A DNA stretch of 64,000 nucleotides from CAZGNZ01 sp964527215 (GCA_964527215.1 CAZGNZ010000004.1:73879-137878); one strand, 5' to 3'; positions 25,014 to 34,625 are shown, numbered from the stretch's first letter. The notes: generated by a model from the letters alone, not told the origin. Program-made: numbers and translations.

Positions 25014-26474
25014 TCAGTAAACCAGTGTCTGAATGGCATGCGGCCGGATCTGAAGATCAACTACCTGGCTGCCGTAATACATTCGGTAGGCAATGGCATC
25101 ATCGGTATGGTTCATTACCACCGTAATCACGGAACCATCTGTATTGACAAAAGACGTTGACAGCAGATGGCTGCGGCTGGCAGCGGTACTGATTCGCCGT
25201 GCATCGGGACGAATAAATTTTGAAAAATGCCCGATGTAATAGTAGGTCGGAGTGTAAATCAGTTCACCGGAACGGGTATCGGCATGAATCGGCGCAAAGC
25301 AGAAATTTTGCACATGATTGGGGCCGCCTGTTTCATCCAGAAGAATATTCCAATCCGTCCAGCCTACCGTGCCCTGATTGAAATCGTTGATCATGGATGT
25401 GCCGTAGCGCTCGGCATTGGGCCAGTGCTGATACTTTGACGGATCGAAATTGGCGGCGCATCCTTCGGTGAACAGCAGTTTTTTTTCTGGATATGCCTCC
25501 TGCACATTATCCAGATTGACGTACATATTCTCACTGCCGGTCCAGTCTTCATACCAGTGGAAGCCGGTTCCCCAGGCATACCGGGCAGCTTCCGGATCTT
25601 CAAAAATGGTGTTCACCCGATGACATATCAGATCGCGGTTGTGATCCCAGACCACTATGTTTTTGTCCCCCAGCCCTTCTTTTTCCAGAACCGGACCCAG
25701 ATAGTTTTTCAGGAAATCCCGTTCCTGTTCCGCTGTGTAGATACAGGATTCCCAGCGCTGTGTGGCCATGGGTTCGTTTTGAATGGTCACTCCCCAGATG
25801 GGGATGCCTTCCCGTTCATAGGCCTGAATGAATCGGGCATAGTACAAAGCCCAGGATTCGTAGTACTCCGGCAGCAGTGAACCGCCCTGAAGCATACTGC
25901 CGTTGTCTTTCATAAAAGCGGGAGGACTCCAGGGGCTGGCATACAATGGCAGTTTCCCGCCGGCTGCCATGATTGCTTTTTTAATAAGAGGAATTCGGTA
26001 CTGCCGGTCCGGGTCAATGCTGAATGTATTCAGCGCTTTATCATTTTCATCAATGTATGTATGGCTGGCACTGCTGAAATCACAGCTGTGTATGGGCGTT
26101 CGCGCCAGGGAATAGCCGATCCCTGCGGCCGGATCGTAATAGGCTTTCAGCAGCTCCTCCTGTGTATCTTTCGGGAGTTTTGCAAACGTTTCAGCAGCAG
26201 CATCCGTAATGGCTCCCCCGATGCCCCAGAAGGTCTGAAATGTTTGATAGGGATTCACAAACACCGAGACCTCTGTTTCCAGTGGCTGAACCGTATTCTG
26301 AAACTGCTTGGTTTCAGTCAGCGTCAGACGCTGGTTGGTTCCCTGTGCAGTGGTGTAAACCGTCACTTCTTTGACGGCTGGAATGGAATCTGGATAATAT
26401 TGACGTGTTTTTGCGTCTGGTGCGCAGCTGTTGAAAAGCAGGATAAAAATCCAGCATGAAATGAAATGCTTCAT
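25014..26474 (-). CDS. GH30 family glycosidase lipoprotein (glucosylceramidase / beta-1,6-glucanase type)
   Basis: A lipoprotein signal ends at Cys17 (LLFNSC). The GH30 barrel starts at QTFWGIGGAITDAAAETF and carries ARTPIHSCDFS, YASPWSPPAFMK, acid/base Glu234 in TIQNEP and nucleophile Glu337 in LLFTEGC. The C-terminal beta domain (RSHLLSTSFVNTDGS onward) completes the family's usual length. GH30 enzymes cut beta-1,6-glucan, beta-glucosylceramide or xylan; with GH16 and GH3 nearby, removal of beta-1,6 branches from laminarin is a reasonable guess. It is anchored at the cell surface or periplasm. Confidence 0.9.
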   Translation of the reverse strand: MKHFISCWIFILLFNSCAPDAKTRQYYPDSIPAVKEVTVYTTAQGTNQRLTLTETKQFQNTVQPLETEVSVFVNPYQTFQTFWGIGGAITDAAAETFAKLPKDTQEELLKAYYDPAAGIGYSLARTPIHSCDFSSASHTYIDENDKALNTFSIDPDRQYRIPLIKKAIMAAGGKLPLYASPWSPPAFMKDNGSMLQGGSLLPEYYESWALYYARFIQAYEREGIPIWGVTIQNEPMATQRWESCIYTAEQERDFLKNYLGPVLEKEGLGDKNIVVWDHNRDLICHRVNTIFEDPEAARYAWGTGFHWYEDWTGSENMYVNLDNVQEAYPEKKLLFTEGCAANFDPSKYQHWPNAERYGTSMINDFNQGTVGWTDWNILLDETGGPNHVQNFCFAPIHADTRSGELIYTPTYYYIGHFSKFIRPDARRISTAASRSHLLSTSFVNTDGSVITVVMNHTDDAIAYRMYYGSQVVDLQIRPHAIQTLVY

Positions 26475-26812
26475 AACAACCCTTCCGATGGTTAAAATAA
26501 AATCAGTACATCGTCAATATTGATGCCGAAATTATAAAAAGGGTTGTTACAGACGGGAATCTCGGACGATTCACGAAACAGAATCGAAAATTCCGAGTGA
26601 AGTTATAATTTTGATAATGATGGAATGATTAAATTGTTCAGAATGCGGCAAATGAAGTCTCAGCCTGATTATGCATGAGATTAATCATTCCAGTGATCCT
26701 CTGAATCCGCCATTTGGCGTGGCGGGGAAATAGTTAATGACCCGATTGATTACTGATACCTCACCCGTCAGCTGACGGGCGGGGAAGTTCATCCCCTCTT
26801 CCGGGGGATCAA
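26475..26812. other. intergenic, partly repeat
   Basis: 338 bp between two minus-strand genes; 26703-26792 is composite repeat copy 5. Nothing else recognisable is present. Confidence 0.45.
26703..26792 (+). repeat. composite intergenic repeat, module B (copy 5)
   Basis: GAATCCGCCATTTGGCGTGG start, AATGACCCGATTGATTACTGATA middle shared with copies 2 and 8, and CACCCGTCAGCTGACGGGCG palindrome near the end. Confidence 0.85.
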
Positions 26813-28474
26813 CTACGCATTCAGTCCCAGCCGGTGCAGTTCACTGTCCAGCCTGCTGTGGGATTCATCGCTGCAGATATCTTCCAGATCATGAACGATC
26901 CGTTCCAGATCGGTGCTGTCCTTCAATAGGTGATGCGGACTCATCTGACCCTGAAGTTCAGGTGACCGTCGGGAGAGGTATTCGAAAGTGTCTTCCGCTT
27001 CATCTACCGCCATTTGCATGGTCAGCGCTACATAGTCATAGATCCGATCCTGTAATTCCTGCATGTCGGGACGGGAATGAAGGGCTGCACTGATGATGGT
27101 GCCGATAGAGCTGAGACAATGACCGATTTCCTGGAATTCAAATCCTTCCATAAAGCGGTGATAAGCGATGACGCGGGCATAGTTCAGCATCAGATTCCTG
27201 TTTCGGGTCCTGACAGTCGTAATCAGCACCTGGTACACAAGCTCCATGTTCCATTTCAGCAAATCCATATCCATTTTGTTCAGCCGTTCAAATTCCTGCT
27301 GATTCTGAGGATCGGTCATATAGCCGACCAGATTATCACACAGCTCTTCCCGAATATCAACCAGTGCATTGTATATGAGCAGATTCGGTCTCTGCGCCAC
27401 TCTCTGCAGGACGGCATGGTTTTTCAGATACCATGCATCGGGATGGTTTTTCAGTTTTTCGATAAGAAACAGCAGCCTTCGCACTATTTCCAGGCGCGGA
27501 GCTGGCTGCCACTTCAGTGTTTTATGGGTTTGACTGGCATCCACCACCAGTTGTTTATCGATATACTCGATCATCCAGCGTCGTTCAAACGGCGGATTGC
27601 TCAGCCATTCGCCCAAATATTGACGGACCAGTATCCCCAGTGCGGCAACGGGTTTTGGCAGTTTGACCGGCGGCGGGGTATCATGACCCATGAAATACCG
27701 GGTGGATGTTTTGTACAGTTCCAGATGACTGACCGTCCCGTTTGGGCTTGCCAGACAGGTGGACAGCCGCGGGAGGGAGTCGCTGATCTGGAAAATCCTG
27801 AAAAACAGTTTAATCAAATCCTGAATATGCAGATAAGTGATGGCTGAATTGCCTTTCCCGCCCAGGATTCGGGCATTCCACTTGCTGCCCAGCCATGTAC
27901 TGAGGAACATGTAAAGGGGCGGGTATTCACACCAGTCACTGTAAACAGCGGCAAAACGGATGGTTGTGCAGGGAAACCATTCCGTGTATTCCTTCAGCAT
28001 TTCTTCGCCCTTGCGCTTGCTGACGGCATAGGGGAAATCAGCATTCAGCGGTGTCTCTTCAGTCACAGGCTCGGACGTCCCCTTGAACTTGCATCCGGCC
28101 AGCGAACTTGCAAAAAGAAAGCGTCGAATGCCCAGCTGCTTTGCCAGCTTGAGAGCGTGTCGTGTACCGGTGACGTTCGTGCGTTCGTATTCCGGATTGG
28201 GACGGTTGCTGAAATCATAATACCCGGCAAGGTGGAGTACAAAATCTGCCCCGCCATGATCCTTTATGCATCGCACCACCTCTCTCATAGTTTCCCACCG
28301 GCTCACATCCACCTGTGTCCAGCGCAGATTGTCATATTCGGGAATTCCCGCTTCTTTTTGCGATCTGCGGGCCAGGCAGAAAAGGCGAAATTTCCCTTTT
28401 GCCGCCTCTATGACGTGGCGTCCAATAAATCCTGAGGCCCCGGTGATAACCAGCCCCGGCAGTTTCTGGTTCAT
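26813..28474 (-). CDS. NAD-dependent epimerase/dehydratase with long helical C-terminal domain
   Basis: Residues about 5-320 are an extended SDR: GASGFIGRHV nucleotide loop, AGYYDF, SSLAGCKF and the catalytic YAVSKRKGEE (YxxxK). Residues about 330-553 form an all-helical region (from LKNHPDAWYLKNHAVLQRVAQ on) that I cannot assign to a family; it looks like a separate domain. Typical sugar-nucleotide epimerases are about 310-340 residues, so this fusion is notable. I start at 28474 where GGAG sits five bases upstream. Substrate is unknown; flavonoid-reductase-like or polyketide-like reduction is possible. Confidence 0.75.
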   Translation of the reverse strand: MNQKLPGLVITGASGFIGRHVIEAAKGKFRLFCLARRSQKEAGIPEYDNLRWTQVDVSRWETMREVVRCIKDHGGADFVLHLAGYYDFSNRPNPEYERTNVTGTRHALKLAKQLGIRRFLFASSLAGCKFKGTSEPVTEETPLNADFPYAVSKRKGEEMLKEYTEWFPCTTIRFAAVYSDWCEYPPLYMFLSTWLGSKWNARILGGKGNSAITYLHIQDLIKLFFRIFQISDSLPRLSTCLASPNGTVSHLELYKTSTRYFMGHDTPPPVKLPKPVAALGILVRQYLGEWLSNPPFERRWMIEYIDKQLVVDASQTHKTLKWQPAPRLEIVRRLLFLIEKLKNHPDAWYLKNHAVLQRVAQRPNLLIYNALVDIREELCDNLVGYMTDPQNQQEFERLNKMDMDLLKWNMELVYQVLITTVRTRNRNLMLNYARVIAYHRFMEGFEFQEIGHCLSSIGTIISAALHSRPDMQELQDRIYDYVALTMQMAVDEAEDTFEYLSRRSPELQGQMSPHHLLKDSTDLERIVHDLEDICSDESHSRLDSELHRLGLNA

Positions 28475-28569
28475 GATTGCTCCCATTTTGGTGTGTGTTG
28501 ATGATTAAGCAAACGGGATGGGTATCAAAAGATCATCTGATATCCTGCAATCTGCTGTGATGCAGTCCG

Positions 28570-29031
28570 TTACAGATGGTCTGATGCAACTCCGTCATTT
28601 CTGCGCTGCCATTTCTTAAAGCGTGCGTAAACCCAAATGACCACAATGCACATTAATCCGTCCAGTATTCCGGATAAAAGAACAACCCAGATTTGATTTA
28701 CCATCAGAAAATAAATCCCGAGAAATACAGCGGCAGAGCCTTTAACAAGAATAGTAAAGGGAATCAGGCATTCATTCTTCAGGGGGTTTTTTGCCGCCAT
28801 AAGATATGCCGCTGCCATCAGAATGTGAAAGATTCCGCCCTGTGTGGGGAAAAAACGTTCGCTGCAATGATTAAAACCTGCAAAAATCATCACCGGTTCC
28901 GGTTGAATAATCAAACCGATCCCCACCATAATACTATGAATCCCAATGGCAATGAGCACCAGGGAGAGCAGTTGGGCAGGATGCGTCCAGATTTCTTTGA
29001 AAAAATCCTTTTTCGTTGATTGTGTTTCCAT
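28570..29031 (-). CDS. four-helix integral membrane protein, unknown function
   Basis: The 153-residue protein has about four hydrophobic segments (LSLVLIAIGIHSIMVGIGLI, GIFHILMAAAYLMAA, FTILVKGSAAVFLGIYFLMV, VVLLSGILDGLMCIVVIWVY) and a short basic tail. Topology suggests a small inner-membrane protein. Residues NHCSERFFPTQGG between helices 1 and 2 could be a functional loop. I do not recognise a family. It lies on the same strand 130 bp after the NifX-like gene, possibly the same transcript. Confidence 0.6.
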   Translation of the reverse strand: METQSTKKDFFKEIWTHPAQLLSLVLIAIGIHSIMVGIGLIIQPEPVMIFAGFNHCSERFFPTQGGIFHILMAAAYLMAAKNPLKNECLIPFTILVKGSAAVFLGIYFLMVNQIWVVLLSGILDGLMCIVVIWVYARFKKWQRRNDGVASDHL

Positions 29032-29161
29032 TTGTTGATCCTTGTCCTGCCGGATTGCTTTCCGAACTGGTTAAATTAGGATATCAAGTGATGCCTTGCC
29101 AAAATGTCTTCCCGGTCTGCAGTGGGCAGTTCGAATGTGTTATAGAATAGGTGGTTCAATA

Positions 29162-29542
29162 TCATGATTGTTTCGGGGGTTCCGGATTCAGGCGTCCATT
29201 GGCATAATCCGTAATAATGTCTTTCACAAGGCCCTGAAGCCAGGGTATGGTTCGAATACCCGCCGCATCCAGCTGTGCAGATTCCCAGCACGTCAGACCG
29301 CCGCACAGCAGGGTTCCAACGCCATATCTGACAAGCAGTGCGATTCTGGCCGGTGGATTCATATCCATAAGGCTGATGGTATGCGTCTGATATTCTCCCG
29401 TGACCCTGTCAAGCGTAATCAGTTCAATTTCCTGACAACAGTCAAACCTGGGAGAGATATGTCCTTCAAACACGGTAACAGCAAGGTTTTCTTCAGCTGT
29501 TCCGGCCGGTGAGGGGACTTCCTTGTTTTTACTTACAGACAT
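29162..29542 (-). CDS. NifX / dinitrogenase iron-molybdenum cofactor family protein
   Basis: This 126-residue protein has the NifX-like fold pattern: VTVFEGHISPRFDCCQEIELI, a hydrophobic VGTLLCGGLTCWESAQLDAAGIR core and a short C-terminal helix. Family members carry or transfer Fe-S or Mo-Cu/Fe-Mo clusters. Cys in RFDCCQE and LLCGGLTCW may bind metal. It lies 154 bp downstream of rnfB in the same direction and is a third paralogue next to those at 55861 and 59946. A role in cofactor delivery to the Rnf/cytochrome system is inference. Confidence 0.78.
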   Translation of the reverse strand: MSVSKNKEVPSPAGTAEENLAVTVFEGHISPRFDCCQEIELITLDRVTGEYQTHTISLMDMNPPARIALLVRYGVGTLLCGGLTCWESAQLDAAGIRTIPWLQGLVKDIITDYANGRLNPEPPKQS

Positions 29543-29696
29543 TGATGGTTATTCCGCAGAGGCAGATTGACAGACTCCAGGCACCTGGTAATTTCCCATG
29601 GCTGAATCCACGATGAGCTTTCATTGAATTCAGTCTGCCGAAGGGCAATTATCTCCGGCCTGGTTTGTAGCCGGGAATTTCCGGCAAATAAGAAAT

Positions 29697-31745
29697 TTAC
29701 TCTTCACTATTGTAGCAGAATACTCCGCAGTTCAGGCAGCGGCCGGATTCATATTGTGCATCCTGACGGTCAATTGTCCCTTCCACTTCCTTGAAGGTTC
29801 CAAGCCTGTCCGCCAGTGTGACCACCGGTTCATGAACCTTTGGCCGTTCAGTGATCCCGGCAATACTGTCATGCAGTGATCCGGGAATAAAATCTTTCTG
29901 TCGATCCTGGATGGCTGGAATGGTGCCGTCTTCCAGGTAATAATGGATGGACCGTGCAGCGTATCTACCGCCGGCGACCGCCTCAACAACCAGTCCGGGA
30001 CCGGTATAACAGTCACCAGCCGTAAACACAAACGGCAGATCAGTCTGCAGGGTTGTTTCCGGGGCTTCGATGGTATTCCAGGATGTTGTCGCCACTTCCG
30101 CGCCTGCCTTAGGGAGAAAGTTCATATCCGGAAACTGGCCGACAGCTTCGATGGCAAGATCGCAGGGAACGATTTTTTCCGACCCCGGAATCGGAACCGG
30201 TCTGCGGCGGCCGCTGGGATCCGGTTCACCCAGTTCCATCTGCAGGATTTCCATACCGGTGATATGTCCGTTTTCTCCAATGAACCGATTGGGTGCACTG
30301 AGAAACATGAAACGAATGTTTTCTTCTTCAGCAGCCACAATTTCAGCGGGATTGGCGGGCATTTCATCCCGGGACCGTCGGTAGACGATGGTCACTTCTT
30401 CTGCCCCAAGGCGCAGGGAGCATCGGGCAGCATCAATCGCAGTATTGCCACCGCCGATGACGACGACCCGTCGACTGATTTCTTCCAGTTCGCCTCGATG
30501 AAATTCTTCCAGAAACTTGATGCCGCTGGTGATGCCGTCCAGATCATGGCCGTCAATTTTCAGACTGTGCTCACTCCAGGCACCGACACCGAGAAACACG
30601 GCTTCAAATCCTTCGGCAAGCAGGAAATCGAGTGTAAAATCTTTACCGAATTCCACATTGATCGTAGTATTAATCCCAAGATCAAGAATGCCCTGGATTT
30701 CCCAGTCCAGAATCTTTTTCGGAAGACGGTATTCGGGAATTCCGTAGCGCAGCATGCCGCCCAGGGCCGGTTTGCGTTCAAAAATTTCTACTTCATGTCC
30801 CAGCCGGCGCAGATAATAAGCCGCTGAAAGACCGGCGGGACCGCTCCCGATGATGGCCACCTTCTTGCCGCTGGGGGGAGCAACGGGAACCGGAATGCGT
30901 TCTTCCTGCTCCATCTCCCAATCTGCCACAAAGCGTTTCAGATAATTAATGGCCACCGGCTCATCATTTATCTGCCGGCGGCAGGCCAGTGCGCAGGGTT
31001 CGGGACAGACCCGTCCGCAGCTCAGCGGTAGGGGATTGCGTTCCTTGATGGTCAGAAGGGCTTCCCGGTATTTCCCTTCATTGATGTAATGAATATATCT
31101 TGGTATGTTAATCTGGGCCGGACATTTCTGGCGGCAGGGGGCCAGGCATTCCGTGTACTGATTCCAGTGCAGAATTTTGGTCGTAGCGGAAATAATGGAT
31201 ATGATGCCTTTGGGACAAACCCGGGCGCATTCCCCGCACCCGACACAGCGTTCCGGATGAAATATCGGAAGCCTGTCCGGACCCATGGTAATGGCGTTGA
31301 ATTTACAGGCTGCAACACAGGTACCCAGCCCGATACACCCATGATCACATTTTACAGGCCCGTTGTACAGCATCATTGCGGCACGGCAGTCCTGGAAACC
31401 GGCATATTCGTATTTCCGAAGAGCACGATTGCCTCCGCTGCAGTCCGGTTCAGCAATCTGAGGTTCTGCGGATCCGGCACTGATACCCAGATAGTCCGCC
31501 ACCTGCTCTTTCATTTCAGCGGTACCCGCCACACAGGCATTGGGTGATGCGTTGCCAGCCACAATGGCTTCAGCACAGGCTGCGCACCCGGCAAACCCGC
31601 ATCCGCCGCAGTTGGCTCCCGGCAGCATATCCAAAACCCCCTTGATGCGGGGATCTTCATCCACTCTGAATACCCAAGCAGCAATTCCGAGTCCGATTCC
31701 TGCCGCCGTTCCAATAGCCGTCATTACAATTACCGGTATGAACAT
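29697..31745 (-). CDS. rnfB: RnfB fused to a GltD-type NAD(P)H/FAD oxidoreductase
   Basis: Residues 1-195 are RnfB: one membrane helix, a 4Fe-4S Cys set at 46, 49, 54 and 71, and two ferredoxin motifs (Cys133-147 and 167-177). Residues about 196-682 are a complete small subunit of glutamate synthase: N-terminal Fe-S cysteines (200, 204, 208 and CGRVCPEPC), FAD loop GSGPAG at 300-305, NADPH loop GGGNTA at 431-436 with YRRSRDEMPA after it, and FTAGDCYTGPGLVVEAVAGG. The tail ends in CLNCGVFC. The protein would pass electrons between ferredoxin-type clusters and NAD(P)H within one chain. It is the last of six rnf genes. Confidence 0.93.
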   Translation of the reverse strand: MFIPVIVMTAIGTAAGIGLGIAAWVFRVDEDPRIKGVLDMLPGANCGGCGFAGCAACAEAIVAGNASPNACVAGTAEMKEQVADYLGISAGSAEPQIAEPDCSGGNRALRKYEYAGFQDCRAAMMLYNGPVKCDHGCIGLGTCVAACKFNAITMGPDRLPIFHPERCVGCGECARVCPKGIISIISATTKILHWNQYTECLAPCRQKCPAQINIPRYIHYINEGKYREALLTIKERNPLPLSCGRVCPEPCALACRRQINDEPVAINYLKRFVADWEMEQEERIPVPVAPPSGKKVAIIGSGPAGLSAAYYLRRLGHEVEIFERKPALGGMLRYGIPEYRLPKKILDWEIQGILDLGINTTINVEFGKDFTLDFLLAEGFEAVFLGVGAWSEHSLKIDGHDLDGITSGIKFLEEFHRGELEEISRRVVVIGGGNTAIDAARCSLRLGAEEVTIVYRRSRDEMPANPAEIVAAEEENIRFMFLSAPNRFIGENGHITGMEILQMELGEPDPSGRRRPVPIPGSEKIVPCDLAIEAVGQFPDMNFLPKAGAEVATTSWNTIEAPETTLQTDLPFVFTAGDCYTGPGLVVEAVAGGRYAARSIHYYLEDGTIPAIQDRQKDFIPGSLHDSIAGITERPKVHEPVVTLADRLGTFKEVEGTIDRQDAQYESGRCLNCGVFCYNSEE

Positions 31746-31820
31746 CTCTGATCCTTAAACTGAATTTTAATATTTTGGGAGTATCGATTGGAAAAATTGA
31801 GAACCATCACTCATTCATTT

Positions 31821-32393
31821 CTAAACCATGCCTGAAAATCCCAGGAATGACAGCGAGATGATGCCTGCTGTCACAAGGGCAATCGCGGTTCCTTTCATAA
31901 ATCCCGGGACCGGTGCAATCTGCAGCCGTTCCCTGATTCCGGCGAAAATCAGCAGAGCGAGTGTGAATCCGGCCGCACTGGAAACGGAATACACCAGCAT
32001 CTCCGCAAAGTTGAATCCGTTGCGCACATTCAGAAGTGCCACACCCATCACTGCGCAGTTGGTGGTTATCAGGGGCAGGTAAATCCCAAGCGCATTGTAC
32101 AGGGTGCGGCTCTGTTTTTTCAGATAAATCTCAACCAGCTGAACCACAGACGCGATGATTAGAATGAAAACCAGCGTCTGGATGAACTGCAGATGAAAGG
32201 GTTCAAGTATGAAACGGGTTGCCAGCCAGGTGAAAAGTGAGGAAAGGGCGGTGACAAAAATTACCGCCGTTCCCATCCCGATCGATGTATCCATACTTTT
32301 TGATACACCGCAGAAAGGACAGTTGCCCAGATACTGTGCCAGCAGAATGTTGTTGACGAAAATCGCACTGACGGCCAGAAGAATTAAATCCAT
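31821..32393 (-). CDS. rnfA: Rnf complex membrane subunit A
   Basis: Six-helix NqrE/RnfA family protein of 190 residues with AIFVNNILLAQYLGNCPFCGVS at the start, where the two cysteines in the half-helices bind the intramembrane 2Fe-2S cluster together with RnfE, and NCAVMGVALLN later. I use the ATG at 32393; a TTG two codons earlier is possible. Position between rnfE and rnfB is the usual order. Confidence 0.95.
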   Translation of the reverse strand: MDLILLAVSAIFVNNILLAQYLGNCPFCGVSKSMDTSIGMGTAVIFVTALSSLFTWLATRFILEPFHLQFIQTLVFILIIASVVQLVEIYLKKQSRTLYNALGIYLPLITTNCAVMGVALLNVRNGFNFAEMLVYSVSSAAGFTLALLIFAGIRERLQIAPVPGFMKGTAIALVTAGIISLSFLGFSGMV

Positions 32394-32436
32394 ATTCAAT
32401 ATTTCCCGGTTTTCAAGTTTTTAACATTGTTTGCGG

Positions 32437-33042
32437 TCAGCTCTGGATCATACCGCCGGATTTGCGCAGCGTGTTCATAAAGCCCAGCAGCAGTCCCAGA
32501 CAGATAAAGGCACCCGGTGCCCGTACCATAAAGGCAAAAGGTTCAAATCCTGATCCAAAAAGTGCATGACCAAACCAGGTCCCGGCTCCCAGAATTTCAC
32601 GGATACTGCCCACTGCTGTGAGTGACATGGTGAAACCCAGCCCGATTCCGATTCCGTCCAGCCCAGAAGCAATCACCGGATTTCTGGATGCAAATGCCTC
32701 TGCCCGTCCCAGAATAATGCAGTTTACCACGATCAGCGGGATGTAAATCCCCAGCTGTTGGGACAGACCGAAGAAATAGGCCTTCAGAATCATTTCAACA
32801 ATGACCACCAGAGTGGCAATGATGACAATGTAACTTGCGATCCGGACTTTATCCGGGATCAGTTTACGCAGACTGCTGATAAACATATTTGAGAAGAGCA
32901 GTACAAATGTCACCGACAGTCCCATGCCCAGACCGTTTTCCGCAGACGCCGTCACGGCCAAGGCCGGGCAGAGTCCCAGTACCAGTCTGAATGGCGGCAG
33001 ATCCTGCCAGAATCCTCGCAGCAGTATGTTCAGATATTTCAT
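32437..33042 (-). CDS. rnfE: Rnf complex membrane subunit E
   Basis: Inverted homologue of RnfA, 201 residues, six membrane helices. LVLGLCPALAVTASAENGLGMG near the start and VVNCIILGRAEAFAS mid-protein give the paired cysteines that hold the shared 2Fe-2S cluster in the membrane. It starts 10 bases after the end of rnfG. Confidence 0.95.
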   Translation of the reverse strand: MKYLNILLRGFWQDLPPFRLVLGLCPALAVTASAENGLGMGLSVTFVLLFSNMFISSLRKLIPDKVRIASYIVIIATLVVIVEMILKAYFFGLSQQLGIYIPLIVVNCIILGRAEAFASRNPVIASGLDGIGIGLGFTMSLTAVGSIREILGAGTWFGHALFGSGFEPFAFMVRAPGAFICLGLLLGFMNTLRKSGGMIQS

Positions 33043-33052
33043 GTTCAGCCTT

Positions 33053-33661
33053 TCATTCTGCCGGATTCTGCTGATCCGGCGACAGGATTTTTGTGATTAG
33101 GGATTCATGATACTTTTCAAACAGGGTTCTGGCCTGATCGGTCCCGTTCAGTACCGCACGGGTGGAATAGGTGGCACCGCTGATTCCGTCAATAGGTCCG
33201 CCGTCGGATACCAGTTTGACAGGCTCGGACAGGGGAACATTGTGCCACTGGCTTCGAAACCCGTCTTCTTCAATGCGGGAACCCACGCCGGGGGTTTCCT
33301 GATGCTGTATGATTTCCATACCGGTAAAATTCGCATTCAAAGGATCAATACCCAGCATGATAACCACATCGCCACCATAACCCCCGGCACCTGTGACTTC
33401 CATAGCAATTCCTGAAATGTTTTCATTGTCCTTAAGATAAAACACCGGAACGGACCGGTCTCCGTCCTCGATGAATGTTTTGTTCTTCAGCAGGGCATCA
33501 GGCGGCTGCTGAAACAGTTTTTCCAGTGCCGGCCCTCGAATATTCAGATCTTCCTGGGCCGTAATCTGCGGATCAAGGTGGTGTTTCAGTCCCGACAGGG
33601 TTCCGGCAGAAATACAGCAGATGACGGCAAGTGTAATGGACATTCGCAGAATCTCATGCAT
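33053..33661 (-). CDS. rnfG: Rnf complex subunit G (covalent FMN, extracytoplasmic)
   Basis: One N-terminal membrane helix anchors an FMN-binding domain of about 170 residues. The flavinylation motif SGATYST near residue 165 provides the Thr that is modified by ApbE. GYGGDVVIMLGID and HQETPGVGSRI are typical of RnfG. No apbE gene lies in this window. Its start overlaps the end of rnfD by 8 bp, so the two are co-translated. Confidence 0.94.
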   Translation of the reverse strand: MHEILRMSITLAVICCISAGTLSGLKHHLDPQITAQEDLNIRGPALEKLFQQPPDALLKNKTFIEDGDRSVPVFYLKDNENISGIAMEVTGAGGYGGDVVIMLGIDPLNANFTGMEIIQHQETPGVGSRIEEDGFRSQWHNVPLSEPVKLVSDGGPIDGISGATYSTRAVLNGTDQARTLFEKYHESLITKILSPDQQNPAE

Positions 33662-34625
33662 GACTGATCTCCTTAATGCCTTTTACGGACGGTTTAATTT
33701 TATCCAGCAGAGGGGCAATGATGTTGATCAGCAGAATCGTGAAAGCCAGGCCGTTGATATGGCTGGAAAGGGAGCGAATCAGCACCAGCAGCACTCCCCC
33801 GGTAAATCCGTACAGCAGCATGGAAATCTGATTAACCGGTGAAGTTGTTGAATCCGTAATCAGAAAAAAGGCAGCCAGCATCGTTCCGCCGGTCAAAAGA
33901 TGGAACACCGGTGTGGCGTACTGATCGGGATTCAAACTGTAGAACAGCAGTCCCATCAGAAGAACTCCCGCCAGGAAGGAGACGGGAATCTGCCAGGGAA
34001 TTTGGCGAAGGGCCAGAAGCAGCAGTCCTCCCGCAAGGATATAAAGGGTCATCCCTGTTCCAATTTCGGCTACCTGGGATCCCAGCAGCAGATCCAGTTT
34101 GTCATACCATCCTTCTGCATAGGCACCTGCCGACTTGACGGCCTGCAACGGATCAATCATCTTTACGGGCCAGTCAAAATTCAGATGGGCCTGGGTGAGA
34201 TCAAAGCGTTTGGGCCAGCTGACCTGCAGCATGGCAAGACTCAGAATTACCGGATGCACAGGATAGGAACCCAGTCCTCCGAACAGGTTTTTGCCAAGGA
34301 CAACCATCAAAAAACAGCCGCACAGGATGATCCACCATGAAGTGGAAGGAGGCAGCATCAGTCCCAGCAGTACACCCAGAAGAACACTGTGCATATTGTG
34401 GACATTATCGGTGTTGCCCATCAGACGGTGACTCAGCTGATCAAAGACAACGGAAAATATAACGGACAGAGAAATTATGCGCAGGCTGTCAGTTCCGTAC
34501 CGCAGCAGACTGGCTATTACCGCCGGTATCAGTGCTGTCAGAAGCAGCAGGTGGATTCTCAATATACTGTTTCCATTGTGCCAGTGGGGATTTGATGCTA
34601 CATTCAATCTGTGGTTGGTATTCAT
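33654..34625 (-). CDS. rnfD: Rnf complex membrane subunit D (covalent FMN)
   Basis: About nine membrane helices in 323 residues, starting with the typical NVASNPHWHNGNSI cytoplasmic stretch. The flavinylation site is in FFLITDSTTSPVN near residue 258. The ATG at 34625 overlaps the rnfC frame by 137 bp, and the base following makes ATGA, a stop in the rnfC -1 frame (see the frameshift finding). NLFGGLGSYPVHPVI is a good family marker. Confidence 0.94.
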   Translation of the reverse strand: MNTNHRLNVASNPHWHNGNSILRIHLLLLTALIPAVIASLLRYGTDSLRIISLSVIFSVVFDQLSHRLMGNTDNVHNMHSVLLGVLLGLMLPPSTSWWIILCGCFLMVVLGKNLFGGLGSYPVHPVILSLAMLQVSWPKRFDLTQAHLNFDWPVKMIDPLQAVKSAGAYAEGWYDKLDLLLGSQVAEIGTGMTLYILAGGLLLLALRQIPWQIPVSFLAGVLLMGLLFYSLNPDQYATPVFHLLTGGTMLAAFFLITDSTTSPVNQISMLLYGFTGGVLLVLIRSLSSHINGLAFTILLINIIAPLLDKIKPSVKGIKEISHA

